Shown: piece after piece, positions 52,728 through 63,421 of the stretch
Layout: the number at the start of each line of letters is the position of its first letter
How positions within the stretch are numbered: the stretch's first letter is position 1
Source: DASVWZ01 sp963715675
Lineage (GTDB): Bacteria > Acidobacteriota > Terriglobia > Terriglobales > Acidobacteriaceae
Assembly (NCBI GenBank): GCA_963715675.1
Contig: OY970265.1
Location: 2,604,001-2,668,000 of the forward strand
Reading direction: 5' to 3'
DNA: 64,000 bases
Notes under the pieces: model-generated
What the model saw: the letters and a program-made list of their open reading frames with translations, nothing else
What the model was told of the DNA's origin: nothing
The model's database searches: none
Position numbers and translations under genes: made by a program

Positions 52728-53600
52728 TCAACCGGACAGCCCTAGATCCCGGTATGAGATCAGCCGAATTCCACGATTCGCCAGCAGCCCCCGCGTCTCC
52801 GGCGAAGTGAGCATCTGCAACTCCTCGCTTCGGGACTCCCGCAGCCGGGTCTTCACCTTGGCCAAATCAGCATCGTTGTAGCCAGGGTGGCACACCATTT
52901 CCCACGTACCCTCAGGAAGCGACTCGATCATATGCCGGAGAAGATCTTGATCGAGGAATCCGGTGGTCACCAGGCCGATCGTGCCGTCACACGTTACCAT
53001 ACCTGCCGCGGCAACTTCCTTGAGAAACGGCCGGGTCAGGCAACTGAGTGACCTGACCAGCCCATATTGTTTCCAGAGGCGAAGGTGCCCGGAGAGCAGA
53101 GAAATGCGCACCGGCTCAAACGGATTGCGCACCGCCCGGACTCCGCAAGCCCGCGCCGCCCGCAGCAGTGGCCGCAAGACCTGCGGCAGAACATGGGTGT
53201 GCTTGTGGGTGTCGACGTGACACACAGCCATGCCTGCTGCCTGTAACTTCCGTATTTGTGCTGCCGCCTCGGCCTCGATCTGTACGGCCTTGATTTGCCC
53301 TGCAACCACGCGACCTGTGAAGCGGCCAAGAGCCTGATGGAATTCTCCGCCGGAGCCCGCGTCGATAAGGCTGGAAACTGTCTCGGCCGCCAGTACCGGT
53401 CGTCCGTCCACCAGCACCACGTGGCACCCGATCCCGAGTTGTGGGTTTGAACGAGCCAGAGCAGCGGCCTCGTCAAACGCCGCGCTATTCGCCATTAGAG
53501 TTGCGGAGGTCACAACGCCATTGCGGTGTGCCTCGACGATGGCGCGGTTTACGCCTGGGGTGAGCCCGAAGTCGTCCGCATTGACGATGAGCCTGCGCAA
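52728..53600 (-). CDS. ChbG/HpnK-family carbohydrate deacetylase (YdjC fold)
   Basis: 290 residues with the YdjC/ChbG metal motifs: N-terminal LIVNADDFGLTPGVNRAI (metal Asp), IGCHVVLVDGRPV (His), CHVDTHKHTHVLPQVLRPLL (His pair), and C-terminal GTWEMVCHPGYNDAD with catalytic His/Asp. ChbG deacetylates chitooligosaccharides; HpnK acts in hopanoid lipid synthesis. Length and motifs do not decide between them, and no neighbour helps. The ATG is at 53600. Confidence 0.88.
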   Translation of the reverse strand: MRRLIVNADDFGLTPGVNRAIVEAHRNGVVTSATLMANSAAFDEAAALARSNPQLGIGCHVVLVDGRPVLAAETVSSLIDAGSGGEFHQALGRFTGRVVAGQIKAVQIEAEAAAQIRKLQAAGMAVCHVDTHKHTHVLPQVLRPLLRAARACGVRAVRNPFEPVRISLLSGHLRLWKQYGLVRSLSCLTRPFLKEVAAAGMVTCDGTIGLVTTGFLDQDLLRHMIESLPEGTWEMVCHPGYNDADLAKVKTRLRESRSEELQMLTSPETRGLLANRGIRLISYRDLGLSG

Positions 53601-53801
53601 GGCGACAGTCTAGCAGGAAGGCAGCGGGTAGCTCCCAGCTTCCAGCTTTGAGCCCGTCGATATGCTCAGCCTTTGCTCGACCAAACTCGCGCCAAGTCCA
53701 GCAGCCAGGGGCTGCTTTTTCCACGTATACTGGAAACTGTTCTTCGTGGAGATACCCATTTCCTTCGCGAGGATCCCAATGTCCGGAATGTCGGGGACGA
53801 G

Positions 53802-53878
53802 GGGCGGTTAGCTCAGCTGGTTAGAGCGCCTGCCTTACAAGCAGGAGGTCGCAGGTTCGAGTCCTGCACTGCCCACCA
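53802..53878 (+). tRNA. tRNA-Val (anticodon TAC), CCA encoded
   Basis: Cloverleaf: acceptor GGGCGGT with ACTGCCC (one G-U pair), D arm GCTCAGCTGGTTAGAGC, anticodon stem CCTGC/GCAGG around CTTACAA (anticodon TAC, valine), T arm GCAGG-TTCGAGT-CCTGC, then A-CCA. 77 nt, no variable-arm expansion. It stands alone between the deacetylase and kinase genes. Confidence 0.96.
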
Positions 53879-54054
53879 GTTCTTTCAGACATTTGCAGAC
53901 CTGGTCGCCTTCTTCCTGGCGCGTTTGCCAGCTGGAAGGAAGCCCCGACGAGCCCCCGGGGGCGGACCATTCATCTGTTGAAGGCCAGGTAAGAGCCACC
54001 CAGGAAGTGGTTTGCACTTTTTGGTAGATTCGTCTATTGCTTGTACCGGAGCCT

Positions 54055-56754
54055 ATGGTACAGACTCTCCGCTGCCTTCGTTGTAACACCGACCTGCCCG
54101 CAACCGCGAAGCAGTGTCCGGCATGTGGCACGCCCACCGGCCCGCACTATACAACGACCGCCGACTCGGATGCTGCCACGCTCGACGATTCACCATCCCG
54201 GCGCCGGAATCTGCTGGACACTCCACCCCTGGATGAAGGGCGTTTTGTTCCGGGGCAAATTCTGGCCGAGAGATATCGGATCGTAGCCTTGCTCGGCAAG
54301 GGCGGCATGGGCGAGGTCTATCGTGCAGAAGACTTGCGCCTGGGCCAGCCCGTTGCCCTGAAGTTCCTGCCGGAGGCGGTATCCCAAGATGGCGCGGCTC
54401 TAGCCAGGTTTCATCGTGAGGTACGCCTGGCGCGGCAGGTTTCTCATCCCAATGTCTGCCGCGTCTTTGACATCGGCGAGACTTCCAGCCTGCCGTTTCT
54501 CACCATGGAGTATGTCGATGGTGAGGATCTGGCCTCGTTGCTGCGCCGGATTGGACGGCTCCCGCAGGATAAAGCGGTGGAAATCTCCCGGCAATTATGC
54601 GCGGGATTGGCAGCCGCCCACGAGGCCGGCGTCCTCCACCGTGATCTCAAGCCGGCCAACGTGATGCTCGACAAGCGCGGTAAAGTCCGCATCACCGACT
54701 TTGGCCTGGCGGGATTGGCAGGCCTGGGCGACGATCAGATCCGCGCCGGCACTCCCGCCTACATGGCCCCGGAACAACTTGCCGGCAAGCCCGCTGCCGC
54801 TCTGAGCGACATCTACTCGCTCGGTCTGGTGCTGTACGAAATCTTTACCGGGAAGCGGGCGTTTGAGGCTTCAACTCTGGCGGAGTTGATCCGGAAACAC
54901 GAGAGCACCACCCCCACCAGCCCGACCAAGCTGGTGGAGGGCCTGGATCCGTTGATCGAACGCGTGATCCTGCGCTGCCTGGAGGCGGAGCCGCACAGCC
55001 GCCCCACTTCCGCATTGCAGGTGGCAGCGGCGCTGCCCGGCGGAGATCCGCTGGCAGCCGCGCTGGCGGCGGGCGAGACCCCGTCACCCGAGATGGTAGC
55101 GGCAGCTGGAGGCGAGGGAGCCTTGCCGCTCCCCGCAGCTTGGGCCATGTTGCTGGCAACTCTGGTGATCGCCGCCGTGATCGTGCTGCTTACGCCTTAT
55201 TCCACTGACTTGGGGATGGCACCGCAACGCAAGACTTTGACCGAACTGGAAGTTCGAGCTCAAGAGATCATCGAAAAGGCCGGTTACACCGACCCGCCGG
55301 CGGACCGCGCTTCCTGGTTTGAGCGCAATTACGAGTTTCTCCACTACCGCGTCACCCATATGCCGACTCCCCAAGCCAGCCGCGGGTTGGTCCACGCACC
55401 ACAGGGGGTCCTGGGCTTCTATTATCGGCAGAGCCCCCGGGCATTGGCGCCATTGAATGCCGGGATGAGGATCAACGGCTTGGATCCCCCCTACGAAGTG
55501 TCGGGCATGGTCACCGTCTACCTCGGCTCCGACGGACGGCTGGTTGCATTTCTGGCTGTGCCTCCGCAAGTCGAGCCCGTCTCGGCGCCAGCCGCGGATC
55601 CCAACTGGAGTGACATGCTCGCCGCAACCGGAATCGATCCGGCCAGCTTGAAGGCAGCGGAACCAACCTGGCTTTCCCCGGTAGGATGTGATCGGCGCTT
55701 CGGTTGGCATGGGTTTTACCGGGAAGACCCCAAGACCGAAATGGAGATCAGCGCCGCCAGTTACCATGGAAAACCCGTGTACTTCCACGTAGTTGGTCCG
55801 TGGTCCCGTCCCTGGCGTATGGAGGTGCAACAACCGCTCACCCGGTCGAGCGTGGTCCGCAACAGCACGTTCGTGGCCGGCGGGTTCGTTACGTTGATTC
55901 TGGCTGCGCTGTTTGCCCGGCGTAACATTCGGCTCGGCCGCGGGGATCGCAGAGGCGCATTCCGCATCTCTGCATTCATGTTTTCCACTGCCATGATCTC
56001 CGGAATGCTCACCGCCCATCACGTTTCTGACCTGGGCGAGGAGTGGCAGCTGTTTGTCCGCATGATCAGTCTGGCCCTCTTTGTTCCCGCTTTGGTTTGG
56101 CTGTACTATTTGGCGCTCGAACCCTACGTTCGCAGGCAGATGCCGGAGTTGCTGATTTCCTGGAGCCGGCTGCTGTCCGGCAAGTTTCGCGACCCCCTGA
56201 TCGGGCGTGATCTGCTGGCCGGCACGCTGCTCGGCAGCGGGGTTGCACTGGGCACCTACATTGCCAATTCCCTTCCTTTCTGGCACAACATCCCCGGCGA
56301 GACCGGTATCCCGGCCAATCCCATGGCACTGAGCTCGCCGCGCGATGTGTTGGGGTTTCTCTTTTCCCTTCTGCTGGCCAATGGAATTTTTCCCGCGTTT
56401 GCGGTGACCTTCATCTTGTTCCTGGTGCGGTCCTTAGTGCGCAACTATTGGCTCAGCGTGGCCGTAACCGGAATCGTGGCTCTGCTCATCAATCTTGGCG
56501 GAGAAAATTTCCGGGTGGAAATACCGTTCGTGATCCTGACGACCGTCCTCAGCATGTTCGCCCTGTTGCGGCTCGGCATTCTCGCTCTGGCTGTGGTGGT
56601 ATTCGTAGGGAACTTGTGGACTGCCTGGCCCGTCACGGTCGACTTTTCCCAGTGGTACTCCGCCCATTCGCTCTTTATGTTCGCGGTTCTACTCACGCTT
56701 CTGTTTTACGGCTTTCGCGTGGCTCTAGGAAATAAACCGTTGCTCGAAGAATGA
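54055..56754 (+). CDS. Membrane Ser/Thr protein kinase with zinc ribbon
   Basis: 899 residues from ATG 54055. Residues 1-30 hold a zinc ribbon (RCLRCNTDLP, QCPACGTP). The kinase domain at about 75-335 has LGKGGMGEVYRAED, ALKF (Lys), LHRDLKPANVMLD (Asp), ITDFGLAG (DFG), and GTPAYMAPEQL. One membrane helix (WAMLLATLVIAAVIVLLTPY), an extracytoplasmic region of about 240 residues with no recognised domain, and then seven or eight more membrane helices to the C-terminus follow. A PASTA or TPR sensor is absent. The multi-helix C-terminal part after an exported segment is unusual. Start could also be TTG 54037. Confidence 0.9.
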   Translation: MVQTLRCLRCNTDLPATAKQCPACGTPTGPHYTTTADSDAATLDDSPSRRRNLLDTPPLDEGRFVPGQILAERYRIVALLGKGGMGEVYRAEDLRLGQPVALKFLPEAVSQDGAALARFHREVRLARQVSHPNVCRVFDIGETSSLPFLTMEYVDGEDLASLLRRIGRLPQDKAVEISRQLCAGLAAAHEAGVLHRDLKPANVMLDKRGKVRITDFGLAGLAGLGDDQIRAGTPAYMAPEQLAGKPAAALSDIYSLGLVLYEIFTGKRAFEASTLAELIRKHESTTPTSPTKLVEGLDPLIERVILRCLEAEPHSRPTSALQVAAALPGGDPLAAALAAGETPSPEMVAAAGGEGALPLPAAWAMLLATLVIAAVIVLLTPYSTDLGMAPQRKTLTELEVRAQEIIEKAGYTDPPADRASWFERNYEFLHYRVTHMPTPQASRGLVHAPQGVLGFYYRQSPRALAPLNAGMRINGLDPPYEVSGMVTVYLGSDGRLVAFLAVPPQVEPVSAPAADPNWSDMLAATGIDPASLKAAEPTWLSPVGCDRRFGWHGFYREDPKTEMEISAASYHGKPVYFHVVGPWSRPWRMEVQQPLTRSSVVRNSTFVAGGFVTLILAALFARRNIRLGRGDRRGAFRISAFMFSTAMISGMLTAHHVSDLGEEWQLFVRMISLALFVPALVWLYYLALEPYVRRQMPELLISWSRLLSGKFRDPLIGRDLLAGTLLGSGVALGTYIANSLPFWHNIPGETGIPANPMALSSPRDVLGFLFSLLLANGIFPAFAVTFILFLVRSLVRNYWLSVAVTGIVALLINLGGENFRVEIPFVILTTVLSMFALLRLGILALAVVVFVGNLWTAWPVTVDFSQWYSAHSLFMFAVLLTLLFYGFRVALGNKPLLEE

Positions 56755-56765
56755 TGACTGACGCG

Positions 56766-57335
56766 CTAATCGGATGGTTTCCCGGCTAGCTCAAGGTTGA
56801 GCTCCAGCACGTTGACTGTGGGCTCGCCGAAGATGCTGAACTGCCTGCCGCGAATGTGTTTCCTCACCAGTTGCTTCAGCCTTTCTTCATTCATTCCCCG
56901 CTCCTTCGCGACACGAGGCACCTGGAACCATGCTGCGGCTGGCGATATATCAGGGTCCAGGCCCGATCCCGAGGTTGTGACCAAGTCCACCGGAACCGGC
57001 GAAGTCGGATTCTCCGCTTGAAGACGTGCGGTGTCGGCGGTCACGCGGTCGATCAACTTCTGGTTTGTAGGCCCCAGATTGGATCCGGAGGAATTCGCCG
57101 CGTCATAGCCATCGCCGGCGGCGGAAGGACGCGAATGGAAGTACCCCGGCCCGGTGAATGGCTGGCCGATGATCCGGGAGCCGACCAGTTGACCGTTTTG
57201 TTTTATCAACTGCCCGTTGGCTTTGTCCGGAAAAAGCACCTGCGCAATGCCGGTAACGACGAGCGGGTAAGCCAAGCCAAGCAGAACCGTCGTCACGATG
57301 GTCATCAGAATCGCTGTAATCAGATCTTTTTTCAT
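56766..57335 (-). CDS. kdpC: K+-transporting ATPase KdpC subunit
   Basis: 189 residues. Single N-terminal helix (LITAILMTIVTTVLLGLAYP), then the KdpC periplasmic part with GSRIIGQPFTGPGYFHSRPS, the conserved SGSNLGPTNQ and LVTTSGSGLDPDISPAAA, and the C-terminal AKERGMNEERLKQLVRKHI. KdpC joins KdpB and KdpA and raises K+ affinity. It is last in the operon, 9 bp after kdpB, and converges with the kinase gene with an 11-bp gap. Confidence 0.97.
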   Translation of the reverse strand: MKKDLITAILMTIVTTVLLGLAYPLVVTGIAQVLFPDKANGQLIKQNGQLVGSRIIGQPFTGPGYFHSRPSAAGDGYDAANSSGSNLGPTNQKLIDRVTADTARLQAENPTSPVPVDLVTTSGSGLDPDISPAAAWFQVPRVAKERGMNEERLKQLVRKHIRGRQFSIFGEPTVNVLELNLELAGKPSD

Positions 57336-57344
57336 AAATCTTTC

Positions 57345-59381
<2,037 letters not shown>

Positions 59382-59385
59382 GGAG

Positions 59386-61158
59386 TTAGAACGTCTTGCC
59401 TGCCTGCAACAGCAGGTGCTCGAGAATTGGACCGAGGCTCAGCGCCGGAAAGAACGTCAGGGCGCCGACAATCAGAATCACGGATACCAGCAAAACCGTA
59501 AACAGTGGCGTGGTCACGGGAAAAGTTCCCGGCGACGGCGGCACGGGTTTCTTGCGCGCCAGATTTCCCGCGATCGCCAGCATGGGAATGATCATGAGGA
59601 ACCGGCCGATCAGGGTGTTGAGCCCAAGGCTCGTGTTGTACCAGAGGGTATTCCCACTCAAACCGGCAAAGGCGGATCCGTTGTTTCCCGCGGTGGAGAC
59701 GAATGCATACAGAACTTCTGAGAACCCGTGGGGCCCGGGATTCGTGATCGCGGACGTGCCAAATCCGTGCAGAACGGAGACTGCGGTGAACACCAGGATG
59801 GCAAACGGAAAGACCAGAGTGGTCAGCATTGCCATCTTGACGTCATAGGCTTCGATCTTCTTGCCCAGGTACTCCGGGGTGCGGCCCACCATCAGCCCGG
59901 CGATAAAAACCGCGAGCACAACATAGATCAGAACGCCGTACAGTCCGGCACCCACTCCGCCGAACACCACTTCGCTGAGCATAATGTCGACCAGAGGAAC
60001 CATGCCGCCCAGCGGTGTGAATGAATCGTGCACAGAGTTGACCGCCCCGCAACTGGCGTCGGTGGTGACGGTCGCGAAAAGAGCGGACCCGGCGATGCCG
60101 AACCTGACTTCCTTCCCTTCCATGTTGCCGCCCGACTGGGTGACGCTCGGACGCTGGTCGACTCCTTTGAGCAGGGGGTTGCCCTGGGCCTCTGCCCAGT
60201 AGGCAGTCACCACGCCCGCGGCAAACAGCAACGCCATCGCGCTCCAGACCGCCCAGCCATGACGACGGGATCCGGTCATCTTGCCCAGCGTGAAGGTAAG
60301 ACCGGCCGGAATGGCGAAGATCGACAGCATCTGCAGAAAATTGGAGAGTGGCGTGGGATTCTCAAATGGGTGCGCGCTGTTCGCATTGAAGAATCCACCT
60401 CCGTTGGTGCCCAGCATCTTGATGGCTTCCTGCGAGGCCACCGGGCCTTGTGCAATGAGTTGCTCGGTAACTTGCTTCGTCGCGGGTTTGCCATCCGCGC
60501 CAGTTGTTTGTACCGTCTGTGGCTCAACCAGTTTGACGGTATCGTAAGGCCGGAGGTTCTGAACCGCGCCTTGCGAGATCAGGGCCAACGAGTACAAGAT
60601 GCAGAGCGGAAGCAAAATCCACAGCGTCGCCCGGGTCATGTCGACCCAGAAATTGCCCAGCGTATCTTTTTCGCGGCGCGCGATGCCGCGGATAAACGCA
60701 ACTGCCAAGGCGATCCCGACGGCCGCCGAAATAAAATTGTGATAAGCGAGTCCCGCCATCTGGGTGAAGTAGCTCATGGTGGTCTCGCCGGAATAGTTCT
60801 GCCAGTTGGTATTGGTGGTAAAGGACGCGGCCGTGTTGAACGCCAAGTCGGGCGCCACCGCTGGAAAATTCTGCGGATTCCACTTGAGAAATTGCTGCAC
60901 CCGCTGCATCCCGTAGAGCACCAACTGCGAGACCGCGCTGAACAGCAGCATGCTGACCGCGTATTGCGTCCACTTCATCTCGTGATCCTGATCGACCCCG
61001 GTCAGACGGTAGATCAGCCGTTCCGCGGGCCTCAGCACCGGATCCAGAAATGTCCGCTCTCCACTGAACACGCGGGCCATGAAAGCACCGAGCGGCTTCG
61101 TAATTGCCAGAATAATGCCGAGAAACAGCAGAATCTGGAACCATCCATTCGCGGTCAT
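59386..61158 (-). CDS. kdpA: K+-transporting ATPase KdpA subunit
   Basis: 590-residue channel-like subunit with about ten helices, related to K+ channels and SKT transporters. Selectivity-filter loops include FNTAASFTTNTNWQNYSGE, KMLGTNGGGFFNANSAHPFE and STAGNNGSAFAGL. Conserved Gly of the filters is kept. Start ATG is 2 bp after the kdpF stop. It conducts K+ toward KdpB. Confidence 0.98.
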   Translation of the reverse strand: MTANGWFQILLFLGIILAITKPLGAFMARVFSGERTFLDPVLRPAERLIYRLTGVDQDHEMKWTQYAVSMLLFSAVSQLVLYGMQRVQQFLKWNPQNFPAVAPDLAFNTAASFTTNTNWQNYSGETTMSYFTQMAGLAYHNFISAAVGIALAVAFIRGIARREKDTLGNFWVDMTRATLWILLPLCILYSLALISQGAVQNLRPYDTVKLVEPQTVQTTGADGKPATKQVTEQLIAQGPVASQEAIKMLGTNGGGFFNANSAHPFENPTPLSNFLQMLSIFAIPAGLTFTLGKMTGSRRHGWAVWSAMALLFAAGVVTAYWAEAQGNPLLKGVDQRPSVTQSGGNMEGKEVRFGIAGSALFATVTTDASCGAVNSVHDSFTPLGGMVPLVDIMLSEVVFGGVGAGLYGVLIYVVLAVFIAGLMVGRTPEYLGKKIEAYDVKMAMLTTLVFPFAILVFTAVSVLHGFGTSAITNPGPHGFSEVLYAFVSTAGNNGSAFAGLSGNTLWYNTSLGLNTLIGRFLMIIPMLAIAGNLARKKPVPPSPGTFPVTTPLFTVLLVSVILIVGALTFFPALSLGPILEHLLLQAGKTF

Positions 61159-61160
61159 CG

Positions 61161-61250
61161 CTAGAAATCCTCAGGGCGCAAGAGCGCCCATACCAGGTAG
61201 GCGGTCAGCATTAAGCAAATTCCTAACATCACAATGGATTCGACATTCAT
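61161..61250 (-). CDS. kdpF: KdpF small membrane subunit
   Basis: 29 residues: MNVESIVMLGICLMLTAY then LVWALLRPEDF, one membrane helix with the characteristic C-terminal (L/V)xALLRPE(D/K)F. GGAG lies ahead of the ATG. In E. coli KdpF stabilises KdpABC as a lipid-like peptide. It lies 2 bp upstream of kdpA. Confidence 0.92.
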   Translation of the reverse strand: MNVESIVMLGICLMLTAYLVWALLRPEDF

Positions 61251-61260
61251 GGTGTTCTCC

Positions 61261-61347
61261 TCAACGGAGACGATTGCACGCGTACACGTAGGCGATTGCG
61301 ATCACGAAGAACATCACGGTAATTCCGATGAACACCAAGTCGCGCAC
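61261..61347 (-). CDS. 28-residue membrane peptide upstream of kdpF
   Basis: GTG 61347 to TGA 61261: VRDLVFIGITVMFFVIAIAY followed by VYACNRLR. One hydrophobic helix with an Arg-rich end. GAGGAGAAG lies 4 nt before the GTG, and kdpF starts 10 bp after it. Similar tiny peptides with an end like CERL or CDRL occur before kdpF in various genomes by my recollection, so this may be a second Kdp accessory peptide. No function is proven. Confidence 0.7.
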   Translation of the reverse strand: MRDLVFIGITVMFFVIAIAYVYACNRLR

Positions 61348-61432
61348 GGACTTCTCCTCGTAGCAAGAAAATGCAAACTCCGCCCATGCAAGGAATCAGC
61401 AATCTCCACTGCGCGTCCTTGCCTTCACGCTA

Positions 61433-61438
61433 CGTATA
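61433..61438 (-). promoter_or_regulatory. Candidate -10 of the kdp structural operon
   Basis: TATACG on the minus strand lies 23 bp after the last CTTTAC repeat, with no consensus -35 ahead of it, as expected for an activator-dependent promoter. The 5' leader before the first small gene would be about 80 nt. Confidence 0.4.
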
Positions 61439-61461
61439 CCACCGATTGGATCATCTCTACC

Positions 61462-61500
61462 GTAAAGCCGGGGTAAGCAATCCATAAAGAGTTTGTAAAG
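61462..61500 (-). promoter_or_regulatory. KdpE-type binding array upstream of kdp structural genes
   Basis: Minus strand reads CTTTAC (from 61500), CTTTAT (61489), CTTACC (61477) and CTTTAC (61467), spacings 11, 12 and 10 bp. The first two give TTTACA-N5-TTTATG, the same layout as TTTATA-N5-TTTACA in the E. coli kdp promoter as I recall it. It lies between the kdpE stop and the first structural gene. Confidence 0.7.
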
Positions 61501-61534
61501 ATGCAGGAGGCCTGCACGGAGACACACCGCGGGG

Positions 61535-62248
61535 CTAACTTCGTGAATTTGTGGGCCCAGGCTCAAAACGATAGCCAATCCAGGGGTCCGTGAGGATGTA
61601 ACGAGGTGACGAGGAGTCAGGTTCGATCTTCTTGCGCAGTTGTCCGATGAAGACCCGCAGGTACTCTGGTTGTTCCGTGCTGTTACTGCCCCACACCGCG
61701 GAGAGCAACACCCGGTGGGTGATCACCTTGCCCGGATGGCGGGCAAAATATGTGATGAGTTCAAACTCCTTCGGCGTGAGCTTGACCTCGCGGCCGCAGA
61801 CTGTGACCGCATGCGCGTCCAGGTCGATGCGGAAGTCCCCATCCTCAATGACGCCTCCCGGTTCTGGCTGGGATGCGGGAAGTCGTCTCAGGTTGGCACG
61901 GACTCTGGCTGATAGCTCGCTCATGCCAAACGGCTTGGTCACGTAGTCGTCGGCCCCGGCGTCAAGCGCCTGCACCTTCGTCCGTTCCTGGCCCTTGACG
62001 GAGAGAACAATAATCGGCACCTGCGACTTGATGCGCAACTGGCGGCACAACTCCAGGCCATCCATGTTGGGCATCGACAAATCCGTAATGACCAGGTCCG
62101 GCGTCCAGTCCTTGGCGATTTCAAGGGCGGTTTCCCCATCATTCGCAACCCGGATGTCGTAGCCCTGGGAGGCGAGCGAAGTCCTCAGCACGCGGGTGAT
62201 CTGCGGTTCATCGTCCACCACCAGGATGTGCCGGTGTTCAATGGTCAC
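61535..62248 (-). CDS. kdpE: Response regulator KdpE (OmpR family)
   Basis: 237 residues from GTG 62248, which overlaps the upstream stop as GTGA and follows AGGAGG. The receiver (ILVVDDEPQITRVLRTSL; Asp phospho-site in DLVITDLSMPNMDG; Lys in DYVTKPFGMSEL) is followed by a winged-helix effector (REVKLTPKEFELITYFARHP; VLLSAVWGSNSTEQPEYLRV; GYRFEPG). Closest to KdpE by sequence and position. Activates the kdp operon through the adjoining CTTTAC array, by inference. Confidence 0.95.
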   Translation of the reverse strand: MTIEHRHILVVDDEPQITRVLRTSLASQGYDIRVANDGETALEIAKDWTPDLVITDLSMPNMDGLELCRQLRIKSQVPIIVLSVKGQERTKVQALDAGADDYVTKPFGMSELSARVRANLRRLPASQPEPGGVIEDGDFRIDLDAHAVTVCGREVKLTPKEFELITYFARHPGKVITHRVLLSAVWGSNSTEQPEYLRVFIGQLRKKIEPDSSSPRYILTDPWIGYRFEPGPTNSRS

Positions 62249-63381
62249 TTTGCCTCCTGAGTCACAATGTGGACGTCGACTGCCGGAGCGTCTCGCAGAA
62301 ATCTCTGGATGACATTGAGATACAGGTACTTGCGCCAGCCTTCGGCGGCCGACCGGCCGAAGATAATTTGCGTGATGTGTTTCTCGCGGACAAATTCTGC
62401 CACCCGCGCTGCGACGCCGCCGCGCTGCAAGCGGACCACCGTGGCCCCGAGATTCTCGGCAAAGCGAATATTTTCCGCCAGCGAGCGGCGGTTCTCGTCG
62501 GGTTCGTCCGCGGCACTGTCCACATACACCACGTAGAACTCGGCGTCCATGGCGTGGGCCATGCGTCCGCCGCGGGCGATCAGGTACTGGGCAACCGGAT
62601 TGGAACTGACACACACCGCAATCCGTTCGCGGACCCGGACACTGGGCTCGAAATGTTCTCTTGCCTGATGCGCTTCCAGGGTCTCGTCGACCACTTGCGC
62701 CACCTGTCGCAAGGCCAATTCGCGCAGCGCAATGAGGTTTCCTCGCCGAAAGAAATTCCCGATAGCGCGCTCCGCCCGATCGATCGGATAAATGTCCCCT
62801 CTCCGCATACGCGTCTGCAGAGCCTCGGGAGTCAGATCAGCCATGACGATTTCCCCGGCACGCTGAACCACCCAGTCCGGCACCGTCTCACGGACGTGCA
62901 CTCCCGTGATCCGCTCAATCATGGGCGTAAGACTCTCGATGTGTTGGACATTCATGGTCGAGATCACATCAATTTTGGCATCCAACAGATCGATCACGTC
63001 CTGATATCGTTTGGGGTGTTTGCTGCCTTCGATATTGGTATGCGCCAGCTCATCCACCAGAACGACCGCTGGGTTGCGCCGCAAAATAGCCTCGGCGTCC
63101 ATCTCCTCGAAAACGGTTCCCTTGTATTCGAGTTTGCGCCTGGGAATGGTTTCGAGCCGGTCCGCCAACTCTTTGATCGGCCGCCGGCCGTGGGTCTCAA
63201 TGACGCCGATCACCACGTCTTCGCCGCGGCTGTGCCGCCGGACCGCCTCGCTGAGCATGCCGTAGGTTTTGCCGACACCGGGCGCGTACCCAAGGAACAG
63301 CTTGAACACGCCCTCTCTCTTTTCGGGCGCCGCTTCCTCCAGCCATTGTTCGGGTGTCCTCTGCACAGCCCCCATTTTCAT
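62245..63381 (-). CDS. KdpD N-terminal (KdpD/USP) half without kinase domain
   Basis: 378 residues from ATG 63381 (or 63375). Residues about 20-230 are the KdpD N-terminal domain with P-loop-like GYAPGVGKTYGMLSEA, then VLVDELAHTNIEGSKHPKRY, as in full KdpD. About 245-370 is a universal-stress-protein-like domain (ERIAVCVSSNPVAQYLIARG; ITQIIFGRSAAEGWRKYLYL). Full KdpD continues with four helices, a GAF domain and a His kinase, all missing here. A divergent gene 40 bp away supplies DUF4118 and GAF parts. This half probably senses nucleotide (c-di-AMP or ATP) and K+. Confidence 0.9.
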   Translation of the reverse strand: MKMGAVQRTPEQWLEEAAPEKREGVFKLFLGYAPGVGKTYGMLSEAVRRHSRGEDVVIGVIETHGRRPIKELADRLETIPRRKLEYKGTVFEEMDAEAILRRNPAVVLVDELAHTNIEGSKHPKRYQDVIDLLDAKIDVISTMNVQHIESLTPMIERITGVHVRETVPDWVVQRAGEIVMADLTPEALQTRMRRGDIYPIDRAERAIGNFFRRGNLIALRELALRQVAQVVDETLEAHQAREHFEPSVRVRERIAVCVSSNPVAQYLIARGGRMAHAMDAEFYVVYVDSAADEPDENRRSLAENIRFAENLGATVVRLQRGGVAARVAEFVREKHITQIIFGRSAAEGWRKYLYLNVIQRFLRDAPAVDVHIVTQEAK

Positions 63382-63421
63382 CGAGCAAGTCAGGATTGTC
63401 GATAGGGGGTAAAATGCAGCC

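Noticed and set aside
52728..53600. Deacetylase considered as BshB of the bacillithiol pathway because bshA is close
   Set aside because: BshB enzymes are PIG-L/LmbE fold with a different metal motif; this protein has YdjC/ChbG motifs.
60028..61164. 378-codon plus-strand frame opposite kdpA
   Set aside because: Antisense shadow; kdpA motifs on the other strand are decisive.
62269..63405. 378-codon plus-strand frame opposite the KdpD N-terminal gene
   Set aside because: The minus strand has KdpD and USP motifs and the GTGA overlap with kdpE; the plus frame has no recognisable motif.
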